DNA of 22,057 bases from a virus: IMG/VR virus record IMGVR_UViG_3300009068_002504, positions 1-22,057 of that record, one strand, 5' to 3'. This document shows positions 1-7,102 of the stretch, piece by piece; position 1 is the first letter of the stretch; every line of letters starts with the position of its first letter. The translations under genes were made by a program, and so were the position numbers. The notes beneath the pieces were generated by a model. The model made no database searches and had not been told where the DNA came from. It was given only the letters and a program-made list of their open reading frames with translations.

Positions 1-1
1 C

Positions 2-220
2 ACGCTGAAAGGCAAGGCGCTAACGAAGGTCGCAAAGACCGACGATTCGTTCTCTGGATACAGCGGCAAATACAAAGACATTCGCACGGGCGAAATCGTT
101 GCGCTAAAGGTTCTCGACGCGCACGAGGTTCGCTTTCTCCGCACGCACCTAGTCAAAGGGGAGAATACAAGCGGCGATTACACGGCTGCGGATTTCCGCA
201 GGCTTTTCGACAAGCTCTAG
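2..220 (+). CDS. C-terminal fragment of an unknown phage gene
   Basis: The window opens inside a reading frame that runs without a stop from base 2 to the TAG at 218-220, giving about 72 residues that end in FRRLFDKL. The next gene starts one base after the stop, as expected inside a packed late operon. The fragment is charged, soluble in character and has no membrane segment. I recognise no family. From its place left of the head-tail joining genes it could belong to a capsid or head-associated protein, but this is only context. The true start is outside the window. Confidence 0.6.
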   Translation, partial: TLKGKALTKVAKTDDSFSGYSGKYKDIRTGEIVALKVLDAHEVRFLRTHLVKGENTSGDYTAADFRRLFDKL

Positions 221-221
221 G

Positions 222-845
222 ATGAAGCGGTTTTATCCACTAATTGATAACGGCACTGGCATAATAAAGGCGCAATACTGCTACGACGCACTGGTTGCGC
301 TTGGCGGCAGGGGCGCGGTTCTGGGTAGGGTTTCTCAGCCATACCCTACAAGATCACTTAACATGGCCACAGCAACCTTTCTTTCCACAGACTGCGAGGA
401 AATGGTTGTCATAGATATGGACATACATTTTACCCGCGAAGATGTGGACAAGTTGCTCTCGCATGACGTTCCGCTTGTGTATGGCCTTTATCCAAAGAAA
501 GCACTTCCTCTGCAATGGTGCGTTGCCACGCTAACCGATGAAAACCCGTTCGGCGGTGACGAGCCGCTAGTCGAAGTCAAACGCGCTGGACGGGGCTTTA
601 TGCGCGTGCATCGTAGCGTTTTCGAGGCGATGAAACCGCTAGTGCCGGAGTATCACAACCACGGGCGTGCAGAGTGGCAATTCTGGCATGAAGGGTGTGA
701 CAATGACGGCGAGTGGCGTAGTGAAGATTGGTGGTTTTGCGACAACTGGCGAAAGCTAGGCGGAAAAGTATTGGTGGATCAAACTATATGCTTGCAACAT
801 ATAGGTGATTACTCTTATGGTGCGCCTATTCCTAACAACTCCTAA
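222..845 (+). CDS. Glycosyltransferase-like protein (GT-A type)
   Basis: This 207-residue protein has the hallmarks of a small GT-A glycosyltransferase. Strand-like residues MVVI lead into a DMD triplet (residues 65-67) that would bind the metal and sugar nucleotide. Further on come RAGRGFMRVHRSVFE (121-135) and a late SEDWWFCDNW segment (167-176) followed by H193, a usual place for the catalytic acid and the last metal ligand. No transmembrane segment is seen, so it should act in the cytoplasm. It starts one base after the preceding stop and lies just before the small head protein. It may glycosylate a virion protein or host surface sugar; the substrate cannot be read from the sequence. The family assignment is fairly safe, the role is inference. 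Confidence 0.65.
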   Translation: MKRFYPLIDNGTGIIKAQYCYDALVALGGRGAVLGRVSQPYPTRSLNMATATFLSTDCEEMVVIDMDIHFTREDVDKLLSHDVPLVYGLYPKKALPLQWCVATLTDENPFGGDEPLVEVKRAGRGFMRVHRSVFEAMKPLVPEYHNHGRAEWQFWHEGCDNDGEWRSEDWWFCDNWRKLGGKVLVDQTICLQHIGDYSYGAPIPNNS

Positions 846-857
846 CCACATACTACA

Positions 858-1268
858 ATGGCAGACTTATCACCCACGGCAGCAAGCGTCCTTCAATCTT
901 CCGGCACCTCCGTTTCATCGGGAGTTGCTTCAACCACGATTACGCGCGGTCAATACGTCTATGTTTTAGCGAACGGAACTATTGGACTAGCTGACAGTAA
1001 TGGCTCAACTCCGGCAAATAGTTGCGCTGGATGCTGCATAGCGGACGTTGCCACTTCGCAAACGTGCTTTTACGTGGCGGCTGATTCTGGATTCACTCCC
1101 GGATTTACTGTGCTTGCCGGTGATACAATTTGGCTTTCAAATACTCCTGGGGCTTGCACGAAAACTTACGCAGACGTTGCCAGCGGCTCGACAGTTATTC
1201 CGCTCGGAGTTATGACAAGCACGACCGTGATGCGGTTTTCTCCGCTTGTTGGCGGCGTGAAGGCGTAA
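858..1268 (+). CDS. Small head protein, decoration-like
   Basis: A 136-residue protein rich in Ser, Thr, Ala and Gly with a probable all-beta pattern, for example TITRGQYVYVL and DTIWLSNTPG. It has no catalytic motif and no signal peptide. Its size, composition and place ahead of the head-tail joining genes fit a capsid decoration or head-fibre protein of the DUF2190-like kind. Four Cys residues cluster in the middle (CAGCC and QTCF), which is unusual for a decoration protein and could stabilise it by disulfides. The ATG at 858 has no Shine-Dalgarno sequence; it follows an A/C-rich stretch. The structural role is inferred from position and composition. Confidence 0.5.
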   Translation: MADLSPTAASVLQSSGTSVSSGVASTTITRGQYVYVLANGTIGLADSNGSTPANSCAGCCIADVATSQTCFYVAADSGFTPGFTVLAGDTIWLSNTPGACTKTYADVASGSTVIPLGVMTSTTVMRFSPLVGGVKA

Positions 1269-1272
1269 CTCT

Positions 1273-1593
1273 ATGGCCTTGGACTACAAGGCAACAATGA
1301 CACGGGCGTTTAACGCCATGCTGGATTCGTCCATGTATGGCGACACGCTCGCCTTCAACGGCAAAAGCTATTCGTGCATTGCTCCGCCGATTGAACAGAC
1401 AAAGAAGATGACGAACGCCGCATATGACGAGAACCTTCCTGCTACGTTTCAAATGCTCGCAACTGACTTAGACTCGGCTGGAATTTCCGTGCGTTCTACG
1501 ATCTCGCACAACAGCAGGGCGTTTGAAGTGTTCGCAATCTCGCGGGACAATCGAGACGGAAGCGTTGAGCTTCGCACCTACCTCAAGCAATGA
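1273..1593 (+). CDS. Probable head-tail joining protein
   Basis: A soluble 106-residue protein starting MALDYKATMTRAFN and ending in a beta-rich segment (RAFEVFAISRDN, then SVELRTYL). Length and position, directly before the genes for tail completion and tail termination, fit a small head-tail adaptor or stopper similar in size to lambda gpFII. The start lies 4 bases after the previous stop. Its own stop overlaps the next start in an ATGA at 1590-1593, so the two genes are probably translationally coupled. There is no clear sequence motif, so the function is positional inference. Confidence 0.5.
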   Translation: MALDYKATMTRAFNAMLDSSMYGDTLAFNGKSYSCIAPPIEQTKKMTNAAYDENLPATFQMLATDLDSAGISVRSTISHNSRAFEVFAISRDNRDGSVELRTYLKQ

Positions 1594-2177
1594 AAAATAC
1601 CGGATTCCGCGTAGATGTTTCAACGCTCCGCAAAAAGCTGGCGGCGATGCAACAAGTTGCGGCAATTCAGTTCAAGCCGGATGTGATGGACTACACGAAA
1701 AAGACGCTGGCGACGGCTTCGCGGATTACTCCCGTTCGTGACTATCAACTCATTCGCACGAATCAGATTATAAAGCCTCGCAACCAATACGACCAATGGC
1801 GCGCACATGGCGGAAGAGGAAAGACGCGCCCGCAGTTTCTCGCGGGACGTGCTCCTGCGCGGTTTCTTTACAAGGCATCGTGGGGGCAGCTTGCGCGTTC
1901 ACTCGGCTTGCAGATTCCAGAAAGCCAGCAGGTCAAAAACGCCACGTCACGACGCGACCCGATAAAAGCGCCACCTCGCGCCTATGGTCAGATTCGCGGA
2001 GGGAAGCGCACGTTTTCCGTGGCTATGTTCAATCCGTTCCTAGCCATACCTTCGCGCTATAAGGATTTTACGGGCGAACAAATAATTTCCGACGCACAGA
2101 AAAAGCATGAGCGACAATTCCGCCGCAACGTGAACAAGCGCCTAAAGGTTATTCTTTACGCAGTGATGAACAAATGA
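1590..2177 (+). CDS. Probable tail completion / minor tail protein
   Basis: A 195-residue, very basic protein, with Arg and Lys runs such as RAHGGRGKTRPQF and KKHERQFRRNVNKRLK. It sits between the head-tail joining gene and the tail-terminator-like gene, where HK97 gp10-like or lambda gpZ-like tail completion proteins are usually encoded. The C-terminal third is predicted helical. It is coupled on both sides by ATGA overlaps (1590-1593 and 2174-2177). No enzymatic motif is seen. The function is inferred from gene order; a nucleic-acid contact at the connector would explain the charge. Confidence 0.5.
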   Translation: MKNTGFRVDVSTLRKKLAAMQQVAAIQFKPDVMDYTKKTLATASRITPVRDYQLIRTNQIIKPRNQYDQWRAHGGRGKTRPQFLAGRAPARFLYKASWGQLARSLGLQIPESQQVKNATSRRDPIKAPPRAYGQIRGGKRTFSVAMFNPFLAIPSRYKDFTGEQIISDAQKKHERQFRRNVNKRLKVILYAVMNK

Positions 2178-2653
2178 ACCTCGACGACCTGTTTCAATTC
2201 GAGAAAAACTTGGAGTCTGCTTTTGCTGGCATCTTGTCCACTGCGACTCCGCACGTTTATCTTTCGCGCACTACCGACACGAACCAATCCCCGCGCCTAG
2301 AAATAAAGGCAACCGTGGGGCAGACTCAGAACCACGCTAAGGCCATGATTGACCGCGTGCGATGGGTGTATGACACATACGACGGCGCGATTGAGGTGAA
2401 GATTACCACGAACCGCACGAGCGAAGCTAAGAGCGATGCACATTACAAGCTAGTCGGACAAGTGCGGGCGCGGATGCAACTTTATTGGATAACGCAGGAG
2501 TGGGTAAAACAGAACTCGCCATTGTTAGTTATGGACGTGCGTGAAGCTAGTTCCGATGCCTCATTTGTAGATGAGAACGACCTAGACACTTCTACATTGA
2601 CATTTGCCATATATTTCTCTATTAACCCAAAAGCGTGGCCTACGAATCTCTAA
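2174..2653 (+). CDS. Probable tail terminator protein
   Basis: A 159-residue soluble protein with alternating helices and strands: MNLDDLFQFEKNLESAF, then PRLEIKATVGQ, and a C-terminal strand DTSTLTFAIYFSINPKAW. This length and alpha/beta pattern, just before the tail tube gene, match the gpU-like tail terminator that caps the tube and contacts the head connector. The ATG overlaps the previous stop (ATGA). A 17-base gap follows before the tail tube gene. I see no diagnostic motif, so this is an inference from order, length and pattern. Confidence 0.5.
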   Translation: MNLDDLFQFEKNLESAFAGILSTATPHVYLSRTTDTNQSPRLEIKATVGQTQNHAKAMIDRVRWVYDTYDGAIEVKITTNRTSEAKSDAHYKLVGQVRARMQLYWITQEWVKQNSPLLVMDVREASSDASFVDENDLDTSTLTFAIYFSINPKAWPTNL

Positions 2654-2670
2654 CCTAACTACTTAAAAAT

Positions 2671-3051
2671 ATGGCAGTCCCTAATCAAATTCTCGATGGA
2701 ACTCCCGCTTACGGGACAACCACAATCACCATTAACGCCGTTACCTATATCGTAAATAAAAAGACGATTACGCCCAACTGGTCATCCACGGAAGATTTCA
2801 CCGCCGCCGGATTGCCTAACCGCAAGCACTGGACGAAGGGCCGCTATACTTGGCAGGCTGAATTGCAGCTTGCAAGCGGCTCGACAGCGTTTCCGGCTCC
2901 GGGCGCGACCTTCACCGATACGCCGCCGAACGAAACTGGCGCGATTACCTTTGCCGTAACGACCGTTCCTTACGAGGAAGAAAACACTCCCGGCGGCATC
3001 CGCGTCGTGAACGTCACGGCAGAGAGCGGCACAAGCTTTACCACCGCCTAA
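2671..3051 (+). CDS. Probable major tail (tube) protein
   Basis: A 126-residue beta-rich protein with many Thr and aromatic residues, for example TTTITINAVTYIVNKKT and HWTKGRYTWQAELQL. It lies between the terminator-like gene and the chaperone and tape-measure genes, the normal place of the tube subunit. It is short for a tube protein, which is often about 150-250 residues, so an extra domain is missing or the tube is minimal. The N-terminus MAVPNQILDG resembles MSVPNQIRDG of the distal tail gene at 5381, suggesting related folds. The start is preceded by an A-rich leader (ACTTAAAAAT) and no Shine-Dalgarno sequence. Confidence 0.55.
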   Translation: MAVPNQILDGTPAYGTTTITINAVTYIVNKKTITPNWSSTEDFTAAGLPNRKHWTKGRYTWQAELQLASGSTAFPAPGATFTDTPPNETGAITFAVTTVPYEEENTPGGIRVVNVTAESGTSFTTA

Positions 3052-3055
3052 CAAT

Positions 3056-3760
3056 GTGGCTGGTCAATCTTGCATCCTTGGCTTTGATGACGCGATAGCG
3101 AGCGAACGGCGCGACCGCTCCAAGGCGTTGCTTGGGCTTCCTGAGTTAATCGGCGGCATCGTTTGTATGCCTTTGACGCTTCGCCGCTTTGAATGGTTGC
3201 GTGCGTATGATTCGCCGTTTGTTTGCGGCGGAAAGATAACGGACGCGGCGGTGCTGCAGTTCCTTTGGTTTGTTTCGCCGCTATTCCCGTTTGATGCCGT
3301 GCAGGAAGGGCGAGACGCTTTCATTGAAACAAACGCGACCTTGGACGTTGTGGCGGCATTGGAAGGCATAGACGCATTTCTCGACGCGGCGTTTCTCGAT
3401 GCTCCTACGGGTTCAACGTGCAAACCGTATTACTCGCCAACGGCAGGCTTGTATCACTCGCTGAACGAAAGCTATCCAACAGGCGAATGGACGCTAGAGC
3501 GCGTTCTGGATTCAGCGTTGAACGTGATTTATCAGCTTATTAAAGCGGCAGACCGTTCTCGCGGGTGCGTGGTAGTCAATCGCAGGAGTGACGAGATTGC
3601 GGGCAAATGGGGCGATGCGCTCGAAACAATCACGAAGCCGGAAAAGACCGTCGTGCGCGAGATTAACCGCAAGCGGCGGCTCGGCTATATGCTAGTCAGC
3701 CAACCTTCCCGCAACAAAGACGGCACTTACTCTTTCGCAATGCAGAAACCTAACAACTAA
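3056..3760 (+). CDS. Probable tail assembly chaperone
   Basis: A 234-residue soluble helical protein placed between the tube and the tape measure genes, where siphophages encode the chaperone that coats the tape measure during tail assembly. Helical stretches include GIVCMPLTLRRFEWLRAY and a central acidic region around LDVVAALEGIDAFLDAAF. The start is a GTG at 3056. It overlaps an ATG in another frame (3054) that ends after 14 codons. Unlike lambda G/GT I see no second frame that could extend it by a frameshift. The stop lies one base before the tape measure start. Function is inferred from position. Confidence 0.5.
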   Translation: MAGQSCILGFDDAIASERRDRSKALLGLPELIGGIVCMPLTLRRFEWLRAYDSPFVCGGKITDAAVLQFLWFVSPLFPFDAVQEGRDAFIETNATLDVVAALEGIDAFLDAAFLDAPTGSTCKPYYSPTAGLYHSLNESYPTGEWTLERVLDSALNVIYQLIKAADRSRGCVVVNRRSDEIAGKWGDALETITKPEKTVVREINRKRRLGYMLVSQPSRNKDGTYSFAMQKPNN

Positions 3761-3761
3761 G

Positions 3762-5384
3762 ATGGCCGGAAAAAACGACATACTAGCGACGGCGGGCGTG
3801 GACTTATCAGCGTTTGAAGCTGGCATTGCCAAGCTAACATCGCGCTTGGATTCCGTGGAGAAAAGCGGGAGTAAGGCGGCGAGCGGGATTGAGAAGGTCG
3901 GGAAGTCCACAAATGCGCTGAAAAACATTCAGGTTTTCGATCACGTTGTATCGGCGCTGGGTCAAATAGCGAGCGGCGGAGGCGTGGCGGCGAACGCGAT
4001 AAAGCAACTGGACGAGCGTGCGGCTTTCAATAATTTCGGAGGCGCTGCTGATAATATGGCTAAGTTCGGAGCGGTTGCCGGAAATACCATAGACGTTTTC
4101 TCTAGGATGCCCGGAAGACTTGGAGCGATTGCTGCGGTTGGGCAAATCGTAGCTACAAACATAACCGATCAAACACAGGCATATAAGGCATTTTCTGCGG
4201 AACAAAAGCACGTCGCGCACACAACGGACGCAATGATTGCGAAAGACGTTCAGTATGCCGAGACTCAAAAGGAACTCGCAAAGCTACATCTTTTATACAA
4301 TCAGAACGACAATAAGACGATTAACGCAATAACGGAGGCGCGCAAGCAAAACGCGGTTGCGTTTAAGGAGCAGGCCAAGAAAGAGAAGGACGCAATTAGT
4401 GATACAACAGCAGGTGCCAGTGCGCGGCTTTCTATGCTTGACGTAGAGACGGAGAGGCTGCAGAAAATATCAGACCTAAAGGCTAATTTATCTGGCCCCG
4501 GCGGGAAGCTAAGTGTCGGCAAAGAGGGGATGTTTTCACTAGGCTCTGCTAAAATCAACGCGGAGGCGGAGGCGAAAAAGAAAATCCTCTCCGTGTCTGA
4601 GGTGCAGGAGAAAACGGAAACCAACCTTTCAAACATTATTGCCAAGCGTGACGTGACGCTAGGGTCTCAGTATAAAATCATCAAAGCGACGGGAGACGCA
4701 ATAGACGCGCAACTCAAGGAAGCCAAAAAGCAGGGACTAGAAGCGACGGCGGCAGATTTAGGCAAGGCGCTGAATGAGCAGTTTCTCGCAAGGGAGAATT
4801 TCTACTATCTAAACGGCAAAGACCTAGAGCAGCAAAGGTTAATCACCGCACAGATTAACGCGCAGGCGGCGGGCAATCAAAAGCTCGCGGCTTTGGCGCA
4901 AGTTCGCGCACAGTTTGAATTACAGATTACCGATGCGATACGCCAAGGAAATGATAATAAAGCCAGAGAGCTAGCAAGGCAACAAGCGGCGGCAGAGCTA
5001 GGCGTTCGGGCGGCAGACATCCGCAAAAATCCACAGCAGAGGGCGCAGGAAGTGAAGGAACAGCAGGCGCAGGGATTGGCGGAAAGAACGGCAAACGCTA
5101 GGGATAAAGACATTAAAGCTAGGGCCGACGCCATTAGAAAATCAAAACGCAAAGACGACCCTTCGCTTTTTAATGAAAAGGAAGGAAGATTCAAAACAGA
5201 CGATGAGCTATTAGGCCGCACAGATTCAACTAATCGCAAAAGCAAGGCGGACGAAAAAGCGCGTCAGGAATTTGCGGATAGAAACGAAAAGCGCCTTTTG
5301 GATGCAGGAAAAGACGCAATCAACAAAGTGAATAACTTCCAAGCGGAGAACTTTATTGCAGGAAAAATAATTAACGCACCATGA
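3762..5384 (+). CDS. Tail tape measure protein
   Basis: A 540-residue protein made almost entirely of long, charged, coiled-coil-like helices rich in Ala, Lys, Glu and Gln, with hydrophobic patches around residues 65-80 and 110-140. This is the standard look of a tape measure protein, which fills the tail tube, sets tail length and is ejected with the DNA. The N-terminal phrase VDLSAFEAGIAKLTSRL is typical of such proteins. At roughly 1.5 angstrom per residue, the length would give a tail of about 80 nm, short for the class. There is no lytic domain. The start follows the previous stop by one base, and the gene overlaps the next by ATGA at 5381-5384. Confidence 0.85.
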   Translation: MAGKNDILATAGVDLSAFEAGIAKLTSRLDSVEKSGSKAASGIEKVGKSTNALKNIQVFDHVVSALGQIASGGGVAANAIKQLDERAAFNNFGGAADNMAKFGAVAGNTIDVFSRMPGRLGAIAAVGQIVATNITDQTQAYKAFSAEQKHVAHTTDAMIAKDVQYAETQKELAKLHLLYNQNDNKTINAITEARKQNAVAFKEQAKKEKDAISDTTAGASARLSMLDVETERLQKISDLKANLSGPGGKLSVGKEGMFSLGSAKINAEAEAKKKILSVSEVQEKTETNLSNIIAKRDVTLGSQYKIIKATGDAIDAQLKEAKKQGLEATAADLGKALNEQFLARENFYYLNGKDLEQQRLITAQINAQAAGNQKLAALAQVRAQFELQITDAIRQGNDNKARELARQQAAAELGVRAADIRKNPQQRAQEVKEQQAQGLAERTANARDKDIKARADAIRKSKRKDDPSLFNEKEGRFKTDDELLGRTDSTNRKSKADEKARQEFADRNEKRLLDAGKDAINKVNNFQAENFIAGKIINAP

Positions 5385-6043
5385 GTGTTCCAAATCAAAT
5401 CAGAGACGGCGACTGGACGATTGCAACTCAAGACGGGCCGGCTACGTGGTCGCTTCCGTTTCAATCGAAAGGCGACACGCAGAGCTTTGAATACAAGGCC
5501 AAGTTCATGCAATACGCGGCGAATTACACTCCGCTCAAAAACGCACTGAATGGGCTTGTAACTCCGCCCATCACACCGCATGAGACGATTCAGACGATTA
5601 GCGTGACTCGCGGAGGCGCAAGCGTGACGGCATACCTAGTCGAAGAAAGCGACACGACGGATGAAGGTTGCGGCATATTGTCTTTCACGCGCACGTATGC
5701 CAGCCTGCCTAGCACGCGCACGGAGCAGAGCACGCTGACTTATCCTTTCCAGTTTATCTCTACTACGCTCACGTTTGACTGGACATCTCCGCCAGTTGCG
5801 CCGGAAGTGGCAGAGCTTCCGCTATTGGTCAACGCTGACATCGTTTATGAGTATAGCCTAGCGAAGCCCGCGATTACCTACGCGCCCAAAGTGTATTCCG
5901 TGTTTAACAAACTCGTCTATGTCGGCACATACGTCCCGCTAGGAACGAATTACTTTGTCGCGGAAGATTCAGCCATTGAACTTTATCGAGGCTTCTTCTA
6001 CCAGAAACGCACGCCGTATATTTACTGGTCACAATTCCACTAA
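5381..6043 (+). CDS. Distal tail protein candidate
   Basis: A 220-residue beta-rich protein directly after the tape measure, where the distal tail (Dit-like) protein normally lies. The N-terminus MSVPNQIRDGDWTI resembles the tube protein at 2671, which fits known structural kinship between tube and distal tail proteins. The C-terminus is aromatic (YRGFFYQKRTPYIYW). No enzymatic motif or membrane segment is seen. It is coupled to the tape measure gene by ATGA. The name is inferred from position and the shared N-terminus. Confidence 0.5.
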   Translation: MSVPNQIRDGDWTIATQDGPATWSLPFQSKGDTQSFEYKAKFMQYAANYTPLKNALNGLVTPPITPHETIQTISVTRGGASVTAYLVEESDTTDEGCGILSFTRTYASLPSTRTEQSTLTYPFQFISTTLTFDWTSPPVAPEVAELPLLVNADIVYEYSLAKPAITYAPKVYSVFNKLVYVGTYVPLGTNYFVAEDSAIELYRGFFYQKRTPYIYWSQFH

Positions 6044-6046
6044 CCG

Positions 6047-7063
6047 ATGCCGGACAAGCTGCCAATGATGGGAGAGGATGCGTTCAAAGACGGATTTCTT
6101 TCTAAGAAGTTTGGAAACAAAGTAATCTCGCGCATTAACCGCCCGTGGAAAGTAACGCTACCGCCAAGTGGAGGAACGGGAAAAGTCATCGAGAGCGATG
6201 AAAACATTTGCCTCGATTTGACGAAGGCTAAACTTGGATGGGACGGCACTTGGAATATAGCATCACCGCCGCCATATCTTCCGCCGTGGAATCTTTATCC
6301 AACGGGGCGCGGGACGCTGGCGATTCCGTTCAACTACGACAGCGGCACGGGCACTTGGACTTGCACGAACATAAATCACGGGCTAGAGCTTAATTCACCC
6401 GTCACGATTGCGCTGACTACGGCAGGCACGGGCACGATGAGCAGCGCGTTTTCGACGGCGACAACCTACTACGCACGCGACATTACAGCCATCACGCTAA
6501 AGCTGGCGGCAACGGCAGGAGGTGCGGCAATCACGGGCGGCACAAACGGAAGCGGAATGACGCTGGTTTATGCTGGATTGGCGTTGAAGATAAATCCGAT
6601 TTCGACGTTGATGCGGACTTACAGCCATCGGTCAAGCTGGAGTGCTGCCACATGGAAAGATAAGGTTGATGTAACCAATTTCACGAACACCTTCATCCTC
6701 ACCAAAGCCGCACAGGTCGTATGGTTGGAGGTTGCATTCGTATCTGGATCGATGTCCACCTATACAATCAAAAGCGGAACCGTTTGGAACTCAGATTTAC
6801 GATACGTGTCAGCGGACAATTTAGCCATAAGCGGCGGAACGTTCACTTGGTATCAACTCTTGGCGTGCCTAAAACTAAGCTCAGACCCCGGCGGCGAGGG
6901 GTATGACATAAAAATTAGTAACTCATGGTATAAGCTAATGATGCCAACTACCACTCATTTGATGCAAGGATACATCATGGCAACGCAGGCCGGAGGCTAC
7001 GACGACCCCGCGCCATTCGTCGCTATCGTCCCGTGGTTCGGTTGTGTTTGGGAGGGTTCCTAA
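6047..7063 (+). CDS. Tail-tip or baseplate structural protein
   Basis: A 338-residue protein with a charged N-terminal part, a proline-rich link (PPPYLPPWNLYP, about residues 76-87) and a Thr/Gly/Ser-rich beta region. The link suggests two domains. It sits between the distal tail candidate and the tail fibre, so a tail-tip, hub or adhesin-connector role is likely. The part with FNYDSGTGTWTCTNINHGL and a run of Thr and Gly residues looks like a beta domain of the fibre or carbohydrate-contact kind. No known family is recognised. It starts 3 bases after the previous stop. Confidence 0.5.
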   Translation: MPDKLPMMGEDAFKDGFLSKKFGNKVISRINRPWKVTLPPSGGTGKVIESDENICLDLTKAKLGWDGTWNIASPPPYLPPWNLYPTGRGTLAIPFNYDSGTGTWTCTNINHGLELNSPVTIALTTAGTGTMSSAFSTATTYYARDITAITLKLAATAGGAAITGGTNGSGMTLVYAGLALKINPISTLMRTYSHRSSWSAATWKDKVDVTNFTNTFILTKAAQVVWLEVAFVSGSMSTYTIKSGTVWNSDLRYVSADNLAISGGTFTWYQLLACLKLSSDPGGEGYDIKISNSWYKLMMPTTTHLMQGYIMATQAGGYDDPAPFVAIVPWFGCVWEGS

Positions 7064-7064
7064 C

Positions 7065-7092
7065 TTGACATATTTTTTCACCTAGCTATAAC
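7065..7092 (+). promoter_or_regulatory. Near-consensus sigma70 promoter for the tail fibre
   Basis: TTGACA (7065-7070) is a perfect -35 box. A 16-base spacer separates it from TATAAC (7087-7092), which matches the -10 consensus in five of six bases. The expected start of transcription is near 7099, only about four bases before the ATG at 7103, so the message would be almost leaderless. The promoter fills most of the 39-base gap between two late genes. Confidence 0.65.
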
Positions 7093-7102
7093 ACTTTAAG
7101 CG

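Noticed and set aside
3054-3098. An ATG at 3054 just before the chaperone gene and a possible G/GT-like frameshift.
   Set aside because: That frame ends after 14 codons, and no alternative frame extends the chaperone gene past its end.
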